This document shows positions 43,541-56,856 of a DNA stretch of 64,000 bases, in pieces. Position numbers and translations under genes: made by a program. Positions within the stretch are counted from its first letter, which is position 1. Each line of letters opens with the position of its first letter. This DNA is from Cupriavidus taiwanensis (GTDB lineage Bacteria; Pseudomonadota; Gammaproteobacteria; Burkholderiales; Burkholderiaceae): the NCBI RefSeq assembly GCF_900250115.1, contig NZ_LT984803.1, positions 682,001-746,000 on the forward strand, given 5' to 3'. The notes under the pieces were generated by a model that had not been told where the DNA came from, did not search any database, and was given only the letters and a program-made list of their open reading frames with translations.

Positions 43541-44969
43541 GTTGAATGGCGATGGTTTTCAGGGTGGTGAATCCGTACAGGGCCTCGAAGCCCTTTTCGC
43601 GGCCGTAGCCGGACTGGCCGCTGCCGCCGAAGGGCAGCTCCACGCCGCCCCCGGCGCCGTAGTTGTTGATAAAGACCTGGCCCGCGCGCAGCTTGTGCGC
43701 GAGCCGCAGCTGGCGCCCGCCGTCGCGCGTCCAGACCCCGGCGACCAGCCCGTAGGGCGTGCCGTTGGCGAGTGCGATGGCTTCGGCCTCGGTGTCGAAC
43801 GGCATCGCGGCCAGCAGCGGGCCGAACACCTCTTCCTGTGCCAGCCGGTGCGCGGGCGGCACGTCGCGGAACAGCATCGGCACCTGGTAGTAGCCGGCCT
43901 CGGGCGCCTCGGCCACGATCTGGCCCTGCGCCATCACCGCCACGCCGGCGTGCTGCGCGTCCGAGACAAAGTCCCACACGCGCTGCTGCTGCTTGCGGCT
44001 GATCAGCGGGCCGCATTCCAGGTCCAGCTCGGACGGGCCCACGCGCAGCGATTCGAACACCGACGCCAGCCGGTCCAGCAGCAGGTCATAGACCGGGCGC
44101 TCCACCAGCAGGCGGCTGCCGGCCGAGCAGGTCTGGCCGGCGTTCTGCACGATGCCGTTGACCACCACCGGCACCAGCGCGTCGAGGTCGGCATCGGCAA
44201 ACACGATCTGCGGCGACTTGCCGCCGAGCTCAAGCGTGACCGGCACGTGGTTCTCGGCGGCAAGCTGCGACACCAGCTTGCCGGTCTGCGGCGAGCCGGT
44301 GAACGAAATATGGTTGATGCCGGGATGGCGTGCCAGCGCGGCGCCGGCCTCGTGGCCGTAGCCGGTGATGAGATTGAGCGCGCCTTCGGGCAGGCCGGCC
44401 TCGGCGGCGATCTCGGCCACGCGCAGCAGCGACAGGCAGGCGTCCTCGGCCGGCTTGACCACGCAGGCGTTGCCGGCGGCCAGCGCCGCGCCCACGCTGC
44501 GCCCGAAGATCTGCAGCGGGTAGTTCCACGGAATGATGTGGCCGGTCACGCCGTGGGGCTCGCGCACCGTCAGCACGGTGTAGCCGGGGTTGTAGGGGAT
44601 GGTCTGGCCGTGCAGCTTGTCGACCGCGCCGGCGTAGAACTCGAAATAGCGCGCCACCGCGCGGGCGTCGGCGCGCGCCTGGCGCAGCGGCTTGCCGGTG
44701 TCGCGGGCCTCGAGCGCGGCCAGTTCCTCTTCATGGGCGATCAGCGCCACGGCGACGCGGTTGAGCAGGCGCACCCGCTCGGCCGGCGCCATCTGGCCCC
44801 AGGCGCCGTCGGCGGCCTGGCGTGCCGCATGGACGGCGACGTTGATATCGGTGCCGTTGCCGCGTGCAATCTCGGCGAAGGGCTCGCCGTTGGAGGGATC
44901 GAAGACCTTGATGCGCAGGCCGTTGTCGGGCGCGATCAGGCGGTTGGCGACGAAGTGCTGGGCGTGCAT
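43533..44969 (-). CDS. NAD(P)-dependent aldehyde dehydrogenase
   Basis: 478 residues. [20 protein letters not shown] is the N-terminal ALDH signature, [20 protein letters not shown] carries the catalytic Glu, and [15 protein letters not shown] carries the catalytic Cys. [13 protein letters not shown] and [15 protein letters not shown] are intact. It oxidises an aldehyde to an acid in the cytoplasm. The closest family feel is gamma-aminobutyraldehyde/betaine-aldehyde-type ALDH, but the substrate is open. It heads a minus-strand set with the small membrane protein, SDR and importer. Confidence 0.93.
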   Translation of the reverse strand: MHAQHFVANRLIAPDNGLRIKVFDPSNGEPFAEIARGNGTDINVAVHAARQAADGAWGQMAPAERVRLLNRVAVALIAHEEELAALEARDTGKPLRQARADARAVARYFEFYAGAVDKLHGQTIPYNPGYTVLTVREPHGVTGHIIPWNYPLQIFGRSVGAALAAGNACVVKPAEDACLSLLRVAEIAAEAGLPEGALNLITGYGHEAGAALARHPGINHISFTGSPQTGKLVSQLAAENHVPVTLELGGKSPQIVFADADLDALVPVVVNGIVQNAGQTCSAGSRLLVERPVYDLLLDRLASVFESLRVGPSELDLECGPLISRKQQQRVWDFVSDAQHAGVAVMAQGQIVAEAPEAGYYQVPMLFRDVPPAHRLAQEEVFGPLLAAMPFDTEAEAIALANGTPYGLVAGVWTRDGGRQLRLAHKLRAGQVFINNYGAGGGVELPFGGSGQSGYGREKGFEALYGFTTLKTIAIQHG

Positions 44970-45125
44970 GGGTGGCTCCGGGGCAGCATAAGGGCTGCGG
45001 CTATTCAGTGTCGGCTGAAGAATGCGCCATTATCGCCGACGCCGGCATCGCTGCAACGCGTTGCAGCGGGCCGGGCAAGTCGGACCGGGCGACCGCCTGT
45101 CAGCAACCGGTCAGGCGCGAGCCGC

Positions 45126-45131
45126 TATAAT
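45126..45131 (+). promoter_or_regulatory. -10 element of the ppa promoter
   Basis: A perfect TATAAT 43 bases before the ppa ATG. The -35 region at about 45103 is weak, so the spacing is not confirmed. It is the only good -10 in the 204-base gap after the divergent aldehyde dehydrogenase. Confidence 0.6.
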
Positions 45132-45173
45132 GCCCGCCATCCGACAACACAGCGCAGGCATCTGGAGAACCGC

Positions 45174-45701
45174 ATGAGCTTCAACCTCGTATCCCCGGGC
45201 AAGGACATTCCCAACGATTTCAACGTCATCATCGAGATCTCGGCCCAGAGCGATCCGGTGAAGTACGAGGCCGACAAGGAAACCGGCCTGCTGTTCGTCG
45301 ACCGCTTCATCGGCACCGGCATGCGCTATCCGGCCAACTACGGCTACATCCCGCAGACCCTGTCGGGCGACGGCGACCCGGTGGACGTGCTGGTGCTGTC
45401 GCCGTTCCCGATCCTGGCCGGCGCGGTGGTGCGCTGCCGCGCACTCGGCATGCTGAAGATGACCGACGAGTCCGGCGTCGACGCCAAGCTGGTAGCCGTG
45501 CCGGTCGACAAGCTGTCGCCTGCCACCGCCTACATGAAGGGCCTGTCCGACGTGCCGCAAAACCTGCTGGACCAGATCAAGCACTTCTTTGAGCACTACA
45601 AGGCACTGGAAGCCGGCAAGTGGGTCAAGGTCGAAGGCTGGGCCGGCATCGAGGAAGCCCACAAGGAAATCACCGACGGCGTTGCCAACTACAAGAAGTA
45701 A
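45174..45701 (+). CDS. ppa: Inorganic pyrophosphatase (family I)
   Basis: 175 residues starting [20 protein letters not shown]. The active-site motif [10 protein letters not shown] and the upstream [13 protein letters not shown] are the soluble family I pyrophosphatase signature. It hydrolyses pyrophosphate to drive biosynthesis in the cytoplasm. Length is the usual 175 residues of the bacterial enzyme. The Shine-Dalgarno GGAG precedes the ATG. It has its own promoter and terminator. Confidence 0.97.
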   Translation: MSFNLVSPGKDIPNDFNVIIEISAQSDPVKYEADKETGLLFVDRFIGTGMRYPANYGYIPQTLSGDGDPVDVLVLSPFPILAGAVVRCRALGMLKMTDESGVDAKLVAVPVDKLSPATAYMKGLSDVPQNLLDQIKHFFEHYKALEAGKWVKVEGWAGIEEAHKEITDGVANYKK

Positions 45702-45732
45702 GCTGAACCGTCGCTGAACCAGCCCGCTGCAG

Positions 45733-45754
45733 CCCCGCTTAGGCGGGGTTTTTT
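45733..45754 (+). terminator. Rho-independent terminator after ppa
   Basis: A CCCCGC/GCGGGG stem with a four-base loop is followed by TTTTTT (45749-45754). Placed 32 bases after the ppa stop. Confidence 0.9.
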
Positions 45755-45835
45755 ATTGCCGCGCGCTTGATGCGCGTTAGCACCCGGCCAGGTGGCGTGC
45801 GCTACGCTGGGCGGGTACTGACCACAGGAGTCCCC

Positions 45836-46408
45836 ATGCATCCCGTCACCGAAATCCGACCACTGCCGCAGACCCTGCCTTCGTCGCGCCGCTATGACCG
45901 GCTGGCCGTGTCCTTCCACTGGATCGTGTTCGTGCTGGTGGCGCTGACCTATGCCGCGATCGAGCTGAAGGGCAGCTTCGCCAGAGGCACGCCGCCGCGC
46001 GCGCTGGCCATGGCGGTGCACGAATGGGCCGGCGCGCTGGTGCTGGTGCTGGCCGTGCCGCGCCTGCTGTGGCGCCTGCTGCGCGGCGCCCCGGCGCCGG
46101 AGCCGGGCGCGCGCTGGATGCAGCTGGCCGGCGCGGCCATGCACTGGGTACTGTATCTGTTTATCCTGGCGCAGCCGCTGCTGGGCCTGCTGGCGATGAA
46201 TGCCGGTGGCCATCTGCTGTCGCTGCCGGCACTGGGCATCGAAGTGCCGGCGCTGGTCGCGCCCGCCCCGGCGCTCAAGGACAGCGTCAAGGACATCCAC
46301 GAGACCCTCGGCACCGCGTTCTACCTGGTCATCGGCCTGCACGCGATGGCCTCGCTGTTCCATCACTACATGCTGGGCGACGACACGCTGCGGCGCATGT
46401 GGCGCTGA
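45836..46408 (+). CDS. Cytochrome b561
   Basis: 190 residues starting MHPVTEIRPLPQTLPSSRRY. Four membrane helices carry the heme-ligand histidines: RLAVSFHWIVFVLV, VHEWAGALVL, AAMHWVLYLF and GLHAMASLFHHYML. A di-heme inner-membrane cytochrome that may pass electrons to quinone or oxygen. The Shine-Dalgarno GGAG precedes the ATG. It is convergent with the GNAT-like gene downstream. Confidence 0.9.
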   Translation: MHPVTEIRPLPQTLPSSRRYDRLAVSFHWIVFVLVALTYAAIELKGSFARGTPPRALAMAVHEWAGALVLVLAVPRLLWRLLRGAPAPEPGARWMQLAGAAMHWVLYLFILAQPLLGLLAMNAGGHLLSLPALGIEVPALVAPAPALKDSVKDIHETLGTAFYLVIGLHAMASLFHHYMLGDDTLRRMWR

Positions 46409-46424
46409 GCGCCGCGCCGCGGCA

Positions 46425-47666
46425 TCAGGCACGCGCGAACGGGTTGCGCTCGCCCAGCTCGTCCAGGTAGGCGTCGATGCCCTGGCGCTCGCGCGCCAGG
46501 AAGCGCTCGACGGCATCGGCAAAGGCCGGGTGCGCCAGCCAGTGGGCCGAGCGCGTGGCCACCGGCAGGAAGCCGCGCGCCATCTTGTGCTCGCCCTGCG
46601 CGCCGCCCTCGAAGGTGCCGATGCCGTGTTCGATGCAGAACTCGAGCGGCTGGTAGTAAGCGGTCTCGAAATGCAGGCAGGGGTGGTATTCCAGCGCGCC
46701 CCAGTAGCGCCCGTAGAGCGTGCTGACCGCAGGCGCCGCGTCATAGACCAGCAGCGAGCTGGCAATGGGCTGGCCGGCGCGCTCGGCGATCACCAGCAGC
46801 AGGTGCTGCGGCATGGCGGCACCGATGCGGCGGAAGAAGTCCAGGTTCAGGTAGGGCGTGGAATGGTGCTCGTGGTAGGTCTGGCGATAGCAGCGGTTGA
46901 AGAACTTCCAGGCCTCGTCGTCGATCTCCGCGCCGCGCAGGCGGCGGAAGGTGATGCCGGCCTCGGCCACGTGCCGGCGCTCGGCGCGGATGTTCTTGCG
47001 CTTCTTCTGCGACAGCGTGGCGAGAAAGTCGTCGAAGCTGCCGTAGCCGTCGTTGGTCCAGTGGAACTGCACGCCGTGCCGCATCAGCATGCCGGCCTGC
47101 GCCATCAGCGCGGCCTCGGCCTCGTCCGGAAACAGGATGTGCAGCGACGACATCTGGCTGTCGGCGGCCAGCGCCAGTGCCATCTGCAGCAGCAGCCGGC
47201 GCGCCTCGGCATCTTCGGCCAGCAGCCGCGCGCCGCGCACCGGCGTGAACGGGATCGCCGCCAGCCACTTGGGGTAGTACTCGAGGCCGTTGCGGGCATA
47301 GGCATCGGCCCAGGCCCAGTCGAAGACATACTCGCCATAGGAGTGCGCCTTGGCGTAGAGCGGCATGGCGGCGGCCAGCCGTTGCGGGCGGCCTGCCGCG
47401 GGCGGCGCCCACAAGGTCAGGTAGCGCGGATGCCATCCGGTCTCCGGGCAGGCGCTGCCGCTGGCGTGCAGCGCGTGCAGGAAGGCATGCTTGAGGAAGG
47501 GCGTGGCATCGGCGTGGCGGGCCACCAGCGCGTCCCAGGTGGCCGCGTCGACCTGGCCCAGGTCAGACACGATCTCGGTACGGTATTGCGCGGCGGCGGC
47601 GCCGGCCTGGTCGCGCGATGCTGGTGCCGGCTGGCCCTGGCCGGGCACGCATGGTTCAGACTGCAT
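46425..47666 (-). CDS. GNAT/FemAB-like protein (DUF482, COG3146 type)
   Basis: 413 residues. The segments [38 protein letters not shown] and ARNPF-like C-terminus (NPFARA) are typical of the DUF482 family, which has a GNAT fold related to FemX/FemAB transferases. The C-terminal half shows the acyltransferase core (YNRDFHE-like region replaced by [15 protein letters not shown] and [20 protein letters not shown]). A role in peptidoglycan or peptide acyl transfer is suggested by family but not proven. It is divergent from nadE. Confidence 0.85.
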   Translation of the reverse strand: MQSEPCVPGQGQPAPASRDQAGAAAAQYRTEIVSDLGQVDAATWDALVARHADATPFLKHAFLHALHASGSACPETGWHPRYLTLWAPPAAGRPQRLAAAMPLYAKAHSYGEYVFDWAWADAYARNGLEYYPKWLAAIPFTPVRGARLLAEDAEARRLLLQMALALAADSQMSSLHILFPDEAEAALMAQAGMLMRHGVQFHWTNDGYGSFDDFLATLSQKKRKNIRAERRHVAEAGITFRRLRGAEIDDEAWKFFNRCYRQTYHEHHSTPYLNLDFFRRIGAAMPQHLLLVIAERAGQPIASSLLVYDAAPAVSTLYGRYWGALEYHPCLHFETAYYQPLEFCIEHGIGTFEGGAQGEHKMARGFLPVATRSAHWLAHPAFADAVERFLARERQGIDAYLDELGERNPFARA

Positions 47667-47871
47667 TGCACGGTTCCCTCTATGGACCGGTCGAGTCTAC
47701 CGGAAACCCTGCGCCCCGGCTGAGCGTCGCGGCAGCGGCGGGGCCGGCATCGTAAAATGGAGCATCCTGTTCAATAGTGCTTTCCCAGGCATCCGCGGAT
47801 GCTGCGGGCGACCCGCACGCTTGCGGCTGGTCCAACGGGCCGCCGCGCCACTCCCAACACCAGGGCCCGAT

Positions 47872-49920
<2,049 letters not shown>

Positions 49921-49957
49921 GCGCCGGGCCCGCTGGACGTGGCCCTGTAGTGGCGCT

Positions 49958-50000
49958 TTGTACACAGGTTTTCCAGGGACTGCCCACAGAGTTATCCACA
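49958..50000 (+). promoter_or_regulatory. DnaA-box-like cluster between nadE and glnB
   Basis: TTATCCACA at 49992-50000 is a perfect DnaA box. TTGTACACA at 49958-49966 and TTTTCCAGG at 49969-49977 are poorer matches. No origin features (AT-rich unwinding, dnaA or gidA neighbours) are present, so this may be a titration or regulatory site, or chance. Confidence 0.4.
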
Positions 50001-50142
50001 GGCGCGGACGGCGCCGGATGCGCGTCAGCCCACGCAGTCGCCGCCCCGGCCTGGGCGCGGGCGGAAATGCAAGCGTCCAAGGGCTGTTAAAATGCCCTCC
50101 GGAGAGCGCCGCGTCCGCGGCGATGCGCCGCCGGGCGCGTGA

Positions 50143-50505
<363 letters not shown>

Positions 50506-50536
50506 GCCACCGGCCGGAGCGGCCAGTGCAGCAACA

Positions 50537-50560
50537 CGCCGCCTTGCAGGGCGGCGTTTT
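50537..50560 (+). terminator. Rho-independent terminator after glnB
   Basis: A perfect 7-bp stem CGCCGCC/GGCGGCG with a six-base loop, then TTTT. It lies 32 bases after the glnB stop, and the next gene is convergent. Confidence 0.85.
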
Positions 50561-50587
50561 CATTGGTGCGGCCGCTGCAGGCGCCGC

Positions 50588-51229
50588 TCAGCTGGGCAGC
50601 TTCCAGCCGTAGCGCACCGACGCCAGGCGCATGGCGATGATCGCCAGCGCGCCGGTCAGCAGCGCCGCCTCCTGCTGCACCTCGACCCAGGTCAGGCCGA
50701 TATAGATCCAGCAGCCGACGAAGGAGCAGGTGGCATAAGGCGAGCGGTCGCGCAGGATCATCGGCACTTCATTGCACAGCACGTCGCGCACCACGCCGCC
50801 GAACACGGCCGAGATGATCCCCATCATCACCGCCACGGTCGGCGTCATCTGCGCCACCAGCGCCAGCGAGGCGCCGGTCACCGAGAACAGCCCCAGCCCG
50901 ATCGCGTCGGCGACGATCATGGCCCGGTCCGATGCCACGCGGCTGACCACGCGCAGCACGAACGACGCGCCGAACGACATCACGAAGATCAGCAGCACAT
51001 AGCCTTCGTGGTCGACCCAGTAAAACGGGCGCCGGTCCAGCAGCACGTCGCGCACGGTGCCGCCGCCGAAGGCGGTGGCAAAGGCCACCACGAAGGTGCC
51101 GACCACGTCCAGGCGCTGCTTGCGCGCATCGACCACCCCCGAGACCGCGAAGGCGAGCACGCCGATCACCTCCATGATGTGGAGGATCAGGGGCAGGCGC
51201 CCCATCAGCAACTCGAGCGGAACGTGCAT
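50588..51229 (-). CDS. UPF0126/TRIC-like membrane protein (YadS family)
   Basis: 213 residues with about seven helices. Two related halves carry GGGTVRDVLLDRRPFYW and GGVVRDVLCNEVPMIL, the repeated glycine-rich signature of the YadS/TRIC-like family. Members are cation channels or glycine-related membrane proteins by structure. The start at 51229 overlaps no gene and lacks a strong ribosome site; ATG at 51205 (MGRLPLIL) is an alternative. It follows the Smr gene by 12 bases on the same strand. Confidence 0.9.
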   Translation of the reverse strand: MHVPLELLMGRLPLILHIMEVIGVLAFAVSGVVDARKQRLDVVGTFVVAFATAFGGGTVRDVLLDRRPFYWVDHEGYVLLIFVMSFGASFVLRVVSRVASDRAMIVADAIGLGLFSVTGASLALVAQMTPTVAVMMGIISAVFGGVVRDVLCNEVPMILRDRSPYATCSFVGCWIYIGLTWVEVQQEAALLTGALAIIAMRLASVRYGWKLPS

Positions 51230-51241
51230 CCGGGCGCGGCG

Positions 51242-51916
51242 TCAGGCGCGCGGCTGGCGCAGCAGCACCATCAGCGCGCCGGCGCCGCCTTCGGCCTCGC
51301 GCGCCTGCACGAAGGCCAGCACTTCCTCCTTCTGCACCAGCCAGCTGCGCACCTTGCCCTTGAGCACCGGCAGCTTGTCGGGCGAGCCCAGGCCCTTGCC
51401 GTGGATCACGCGCACGCAGCGCACGCCGTTGCGCACCGAGCGGCGCAGGAACTCGGCCAGCGCCTCGCGCGCCTCGTCGCTGCGCAGGCCGTGCAGGTCG
51501 ACCTTGTCCTGCGGCACCCATTCCCCGCGGCGCAGCTTGCGCACCACGTCCATGCCGATGCCGGGCCGGCGGAATGACAGCGTCTCGTCGGTTTCGAGCA
51601 GGCTTTCGACATCGAACTCGTCGGACAGCGACGCCTGCAGCACCGCCTGGTCGTTGCGCTGCGACTGCACCGGCACAGGCGCGGGCTTGCTGGGAGGATG
51701 GTGGGCGCGGTTGCGGTCGCGCAGCTGGCTGACCTGGCCCACGCTGGCGCGGAACACATCCGCTTCGGCGCGGGCACGCTCGGCCGCCTGCTCGGCGGCG
51801 AGGCGCTCGGCTTCGCGACGCTCGGTATCGGCCTTGAGAGTGTCGCGCAGCCTGGCAAGGTCGTTCAGGCCGAGGCGTTGGGGCGGTCGGTCGGGTTTGC
51901 GGGCGCCGTGCGTCAT
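51242..51916 (-). CDS. Smr-domain protein
   Basis: 224 residues. The N-terminal 110 residues are charged and helical. The Smr domain follows with VDLHGLRSDEAREALAEFL and the nuclease-like RVIHGKGLGSPDKLPVLKGK. Small MutS-related domains cut or bind DNA or RNA; bacterial stand-alone forms are proposed as endonucleases or ribosome-associated factors. The protein is soluble and has no MutS ATPase part. It pairs with the UPF0126 gene downstream. Confidence 0.9.
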   Translation of the reverse strand: MTHGARKPDRPPQRLGLNDLARLRDTLKADTERREAERLAAEQAAERARAEADVFRASVGQVSQLRDRNRAHHPPSKPAPVPVQSQRNDQAVLQASLSDEFDVESLLETDETLSFRRPGIGMDVVRKLRRGEWVPQDKVDLHGLRSDEAREALAEFLRRSVRNGVRCVRVIHGKGLGSPDKLPVLKGKVRSWLVQKEEVLAFVQAREAEGGAGALMVLLRQPRA

Positions 51917-52042
51917 TGAAAAAATCTCCGGAGGCTCGGCGCCGATTATATCGACTGGCGCGGCCGCGGGCGGGGCCCGCGCCCGTGCGCGCGCCGGCGG
52001 CGGTGATGGCTGCCGGCGCAGAGAGGTGCTTGCGAGGAGGGC

Positions 52043-53070
<1,028 letters not shown>

Positions 53071-53241
53071 AGAGGAGCCGCATTTGCTCACTGTTGCAAA
53101 TTCCAATGGGTGCGATAGTCTCGGGCCACGTTAAAATGGCCGCCACGATGCCTGCCCGTCACCCGGCGAGCGCACGCCGGCCGCCGGCGGCATCGGTCCG
53201 AAACCGATCCGGAATCCCTAACACGCGAGTTTCAACCAGGC

Positions 53242-55575
53242 ATGGCCCGAGCTACCACGACCACCCGCACCGATCCCTCAGCCTTGCCATCCCGCATCGG
53301 CAAACTGCTGGGCGAAGTCCGCTGGTTCCTGCTGCTTGCCGTCACGCTCGGTTTCCTGTGCGTGCTGGCCAGCTACAGCAAGACCGATCCCGGCTGGTCG
53401 CATGCCAACCAGGTGGCCGATATCCATAACCTGGGCGGCCGCGTCGGCGCCTGGGTAGCGGATGTGCTGTTCTTCATCTTCGGCTTTTCCGCCTACTGGC
53501 TGGCGGTGCTGCTGGTGCGCCGCTGCTGGCGCGGCTGGCGCACGCTGACCGCCGAACTGCCCGAACGTACCGACCACAGCCTGCACCGCCAGGGCGTCAC
53601 CGTCAGCTGGATCGGCTTCGTGCTGACCCTGTTCTCCAGCATGGGGCTGGAGGCGATCCGCATGTATCCGCTGCGCGCCGCGCTGCCGCGCGCGCCGGGC
53701 GGGGTGCTGGGCGACCTGCTCGGCGGCTGGCTGCAGGTGGCGCTGGGCTTTACCGGTGCAACCCTGTTGCTGTTGCTGCTGCTCGCGATCGGGCTGTCGC
53801 TGTTCTTCCATTTCTCGTGGCTGAGCGTGGCCGAGCAGATCGGTGGCTTTGTCGAGACCCTGTTCCTGGGCTTCAAGGCCCGCCGCGAGAGCAAGCAGGA
53901 CCGCATCATCGGCGAGGCCGCCAAGACCGAGCGCAAGGAAACCGTCGAGGTCCAGCGCGTGCGCATCGAAGAGGCGGCGCCGGTGCAGATCGTGCGCCCG
54001 CAGGCGGTGCCCAAGCACGAACGGGTCGAGCGCGAGAAGCAGCAGCCGCTGTTCGCCGATATCCAGGACTCGGACCTGCCGCCGCTGTCGCTGCTGGACC
54101 CGATCCCGCCGCACCAGGAAACCGTCAGTGCCGAGACCCTGGAATTCACCTCGCGCCTGATCGAGAAAAAGCTCAAGGACTTCGGCGTCGAGGTCAAGGT
54201 GGTGGCGGCCTACCCGGGCCCGGTCATTACCCGGTACGAGATCGAGCCCGCCACCGGGGTCAAGGGCAGCCAGGTGGTGAACCTGGCGCGCGACCTGGCG
54301 CGTTCGCTGTCGCTGGTGTCGATCCGCGTGGTCGAGACCATCCCGGGCAAGAACTACATGGGGCTGGAGCTGCCCAACCCGAAGCGCCAGACCGTGCGCC
54401 TGTCGGAAATCCTGGGGTCGCAGGTCTACAACGAGAGCGCGTCCAGCCTGACCATGGCGCTGGGCAAGGACATTGCCGGCAAGCCGATGGTGGCCGACCT
54501 GGCGCGCATGCCGCACTGCATGGTGGCCGGCACCACCGGCTCGGGCAAGTCGGTGGGCATCAACGCGATGATCCTGTCGCTGCTGTACAAGGCCAAGCCC
54601 GAAAGCGTGCGCCTGATCCTGATCGACCCGAAGATGCTGGAAATGAGCGTCTACGAGGGCATCCCGCACCTGCTGTGCCCGGTGGTGACCGACATGCGCC
54701 AGGCCGGCAACGCGCTGAACTGGGCGGTCGGCGAGATGGAGCGCCGCTACAAGCTGATGAGCAAGCTGGGCGTGCGCAACCTGGCCGGCTACAACAAGAA
54801 GATCGACGAGGCCGCGGCGAAGGAAGAGAAGATCCCGAACCCGTTCAGCCTGACCCCGGACGCGCCGGAGCCGCTGGACAAGCTGCCGACCATCGTCATC
54901 GTCATCGACGAGCTGGCCGACCTGATGATGGTGGTCGGCAAGAAGGTGGAAGAACTGATCGCGCGCATCGCGCAGAAGGCGCGCGCCGCCGGCCTGCACC
55001 TGGTGCTGGCCACGCAGCGCCCGTCGGTGGACGTGATCACCGGGCTGATCAAGGCCAACGTGCCGACCCGGATCGCGTTCCAGGTCAGCAGCAAGATCGA
55101 TTCGCGCACCATCCTCGACCAGCAGGGCGCCGAAACGCTGCTGGGCATGGGCGACATGCTCTACCTGGCCCCCGGCACGGGGCTGCCGGTGCGCGTGCAC
55201 GGCGCCTTTGTCTCGGACGACGAAGTCCACCGGGTAGTGGAAAAGCTCAAGGAATCGGGCGAGGCCAACTACATCGAGGGAATCCTCGAAGGCGGCCTGA
55301 CCGATGACGGCGGCGGCGACGGTTTCGGCGGCGGCGCCGGCATCGGTGGTGGCGGCGGCGAAGCCGATCCGCTGTACGACCAGGCGGTCGAGGTGGTGCT
55401 GAAGAACCGGCGCGCGTCGATCTCGCTGGTGCAGCGCCACCTGCGCATCGGCTATAACCGTGCCGCGCGGCTGCTCGAGGACATGGAGAAGGCCGGGCTG
55501 GTCTCGGCCATGTCGGGCAATGGCAACCGCGACATCCTGGCGCAGGGTGGCGGCGCCGCGCGCGAAGATGACTGA
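53242..55575 (+). CDS. ftsK: DNA translocase FtsK/SpoIIIE
   Basis: 777 residues. Four N-terminal membrane helices (to about 200) anchor it at the septum. A linker (200-290) precedes the motor, with Walker [18 protein letters not shown] (430-437) and Walker [17 protein letters not shown]. The C-terminal gamma domain ([20 protein letters not shown]) reads KOPS sequences. It clears DNA from the division site and activates XerCD. Shorter than E. coli FtsK because the long linker is missing, typical of this group. Next is lolA. Confidence 0.96.
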   Translation: MARATTTTRTDPSALPSRIGKLLGEVRWFLLLAVTLGFLCVLASYSKTDPGWSHANQVADIHNLGGRVGAWVADVLFFIFGFSAYWLAVLLVRRCWRGWRTLTAELPERTDHSLHRQGVTVSWIGFVLTLFSSMGLEAIRMYPLRAALPRAPGGVLGDLLGGWLQVALGFTGATLLLLLLLAIGLSLFFHFSWLSVAEQIGGFVETLFLGFKARRESKQDRIIGEAAKTERKETVEVQRVRIEEAAPVQIVRPQAVPKHERVEREKQQPLFADIQDSDLPPLSLLDPIPPHQETVSAETLEFTSRLIEKKLKDFGVEVKVVAAYPGPVITRYEIEPATGVKGSQVVNLARDLARSLSLVSIRVVETIPGKNYMGLELPNPKRQTVRLSEILGSQVYNESASSLTMALGKDIAGKPMVADLARMPHCMVAGTTGSGKSVGINAMILSLLYKAKPESVRLILIDPKMLEMSVYEGIPHLLCPVVTDMRQAGNALNWAVGEMERRYKLMSKLGVRNLAGYNKKIDEAAAKEEKIPNPFSLTPDAPEPLDKLPTIVIVIDELADLMMVVGKKVEELIARIAQKARAAGLHLVLATQRPSVDVITGLIKANVPTRIAFQVSSKIDSRTILDQQGAETLLGMGDMLYLAPGTGLPVRVHGAFVSDDEVHRVVEKLKESGEANYIEGILEGGLTDDGGGDGFGGGAGIGGGGGEADPLYDQAVEVVLKNRRASISLVQRHLRIGYNRAARLLEDMEKAGLVSAMSGNGNRDILAQGGGAAREDD

Positions 55576-55745
55576 GCGCCGCTCGCGCGGCCTTCGTAAT
55601 CCCTCGTAATATCCAGTTACCCGCCGGCGCGCGGGGCGCGGAATCACCGCGCTGGCGGCGGCTCTAACAGGACAGGTCGCATGCGCCCGGCCCGTATGCG
55701 AGACGGCGGCGCAGCACCACCCCTTCAACTACCAGGACCCGAACC

Positions 55746-56381
55746 ATGCCAAACCGCATCCTCGTGTCGGCTTGCGCCGCGCTGGCGATGTTTGCGCTGC
55801 AGGCGCCGGCCCACGCCGCCGCGACCGACCAGCTGCAGAGCTTTGTCACCGGCGTGAAGAGCGCGCGCGGCGAATTCACGCAGCGCCAGGTCAAGGGGCA
55901 GGGCGCCAACGTCAAGGTGACCGGCACCTCCAGCGGCACCTTCGTGTTCTCGCGCCCGGGCAAGTTCACCTGGCGCTATACCAGGCCCTACGAGCAGCTG
56001 CTGCAGGCCGACGGCCAGACCCTGTACATCTATGACAAGGACCTGAACCAGGTGACCGAGCGCAAGCTCGACGGCGCGCTGGGCTCGAGCCCGGCGGCGA
56101 TCCTGTTCGGCAGCAACGACCTGGACCAGAACTTCGTGGTCAAGAACGGGCCGACGCGCGATGGCGTGGAATGGCTGGAGCTGACGCCCAAGGCCAAGGA
56201 CACGCAGTTCGAGCGCATCGGCATCGGCTTCAAGGGCGGCAATCTCGAGGCGATGGAGCTGCGCGACGCGTTCGGCAACACCACGCTGCTGACCTTTACC
56301 GGCATGCAGAAGAACCCGCCGCTGGCGGCCGATGCGTTCCGGTTCACGGTGCCCAAGGGCGCCGACGTGATGAAGCAATGA
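55746..56381 (+). CDS. lolA: Outer-membrane lipoprotein carrier protein LolA
   Basis: 211 residues with a signal peptide ([20 protein letters not shown]). The LolA fold is seen in [40 protein letters not shown] and the C-terminal [19 protein letters not shown]. It ferries lipoproteins from LolCDE across the periplasm to LolB. It follows ftsK by 170 bases and its stop overlaps the next lipoprotein frame (ATGA). Confidence 0.95.
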   Translation: MPNRILVSACAALAMFALQAPAHAAATDQLQSFVTGVKSARGEFTQRQVKGQGANVKVTGTSSGTFVFSRPGKFTWRYTRPYEQLLQADGQTLYIYDKDLNQVTERKLDGALGSSPAAILFGSNDLDQNFVVKNGPTRDGVEWLELTPKAKDTQFERIGIGFKGGNLEAMELRDAFGNTTLLTFTGMQKNPPLAADAFRFTVPKGADVMKQ

Positions 56382-56389
56382 GGACCGCC

Positions 56390-56827
56390 ATGATGGATGC
56401 GCACGATGGATCGGCAGGATCGGGCGGAACCTTTTGCCGCCGTGTCGTGACGTTGCTGGCGGGCGCTGGCGTGCTCGCGCTGGCGGCGTGCGCCAGCAGC
56501 GGCGGCGGCGCCAGCAAGTTCGATGTCGATGCCTTCCTGCGCGCGCCGGACTCGGCGTTGCCCGAGGTGGTCGGCAATCCGGCCTTCCTCGCGGCTACCC
56601 GCGTGTCCGCCACCGACTGCGCGGTGATGCTGCAATCGGCCAGCACCGGCGTGCTGGAGGACCTGCCGCCGAGCAGCAACGCGCGCGGCCCGGCCTGGCT
56701 GCTGCACCCGAAGGACCAGCAGGGCCAGGTCTGGCTGGTGGTCAGCGAGGCCGGCGGCGAACGCACCTGCCACGGGCCGCTGCCGGCCGATGCGATGAAG
56801 ACCCTGGCCACCCGCGCCAGGGGCTGA
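56390..56827 (+). CDS. Lipoprotein of unknown function downstream of lolA
   Basis: 145 residues from the ATG at 56390, chosen because GAGG lies six bases upstream; an ATG at 56378 overlaps the lolA stop (ATGA) and would add four residues. The signal peptide RRVVTLLAGAGVLALAAC ends in a lipobox, so it is lipid-anchored. The mature part has a conserved-looking C-terminus with Cys (ERTCHGPLP). No domain recognised. Position after lolA suggests outer-membrane traffic, but that is only context. Confidence 0.75.
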   Translation: MMDAHDGSAGSGGTFCRRVVTLLAGAGVLALAACASSGGGASKFDVDAFLRAPDSALPEVVGNPAFLAATRVSATDCAVMLQSASTGVLEDLPPSSNARGPAWLLHPKDQQGQVWLVVSEAGGERTCHGPLPADAMKTLATRARG

Positions 56828-56856
56828 GTCGGTCGCGAGCCGGCGCGCGCCGCGGC

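Noticed and set aside
43071..45173. Long plus-strand frame leading into ppa
   Set aside because: It runs antisense to the aldehyde dehydrogenase and through the REP pair; the ppa family start at 45174 has its own promoter and ribosome site.
49958..50000. Replication origin
   Set aside because: One perfect and two poor DnaA boxes only, with no dnaA, gidA or parAB and no AT-rich unwinding element.
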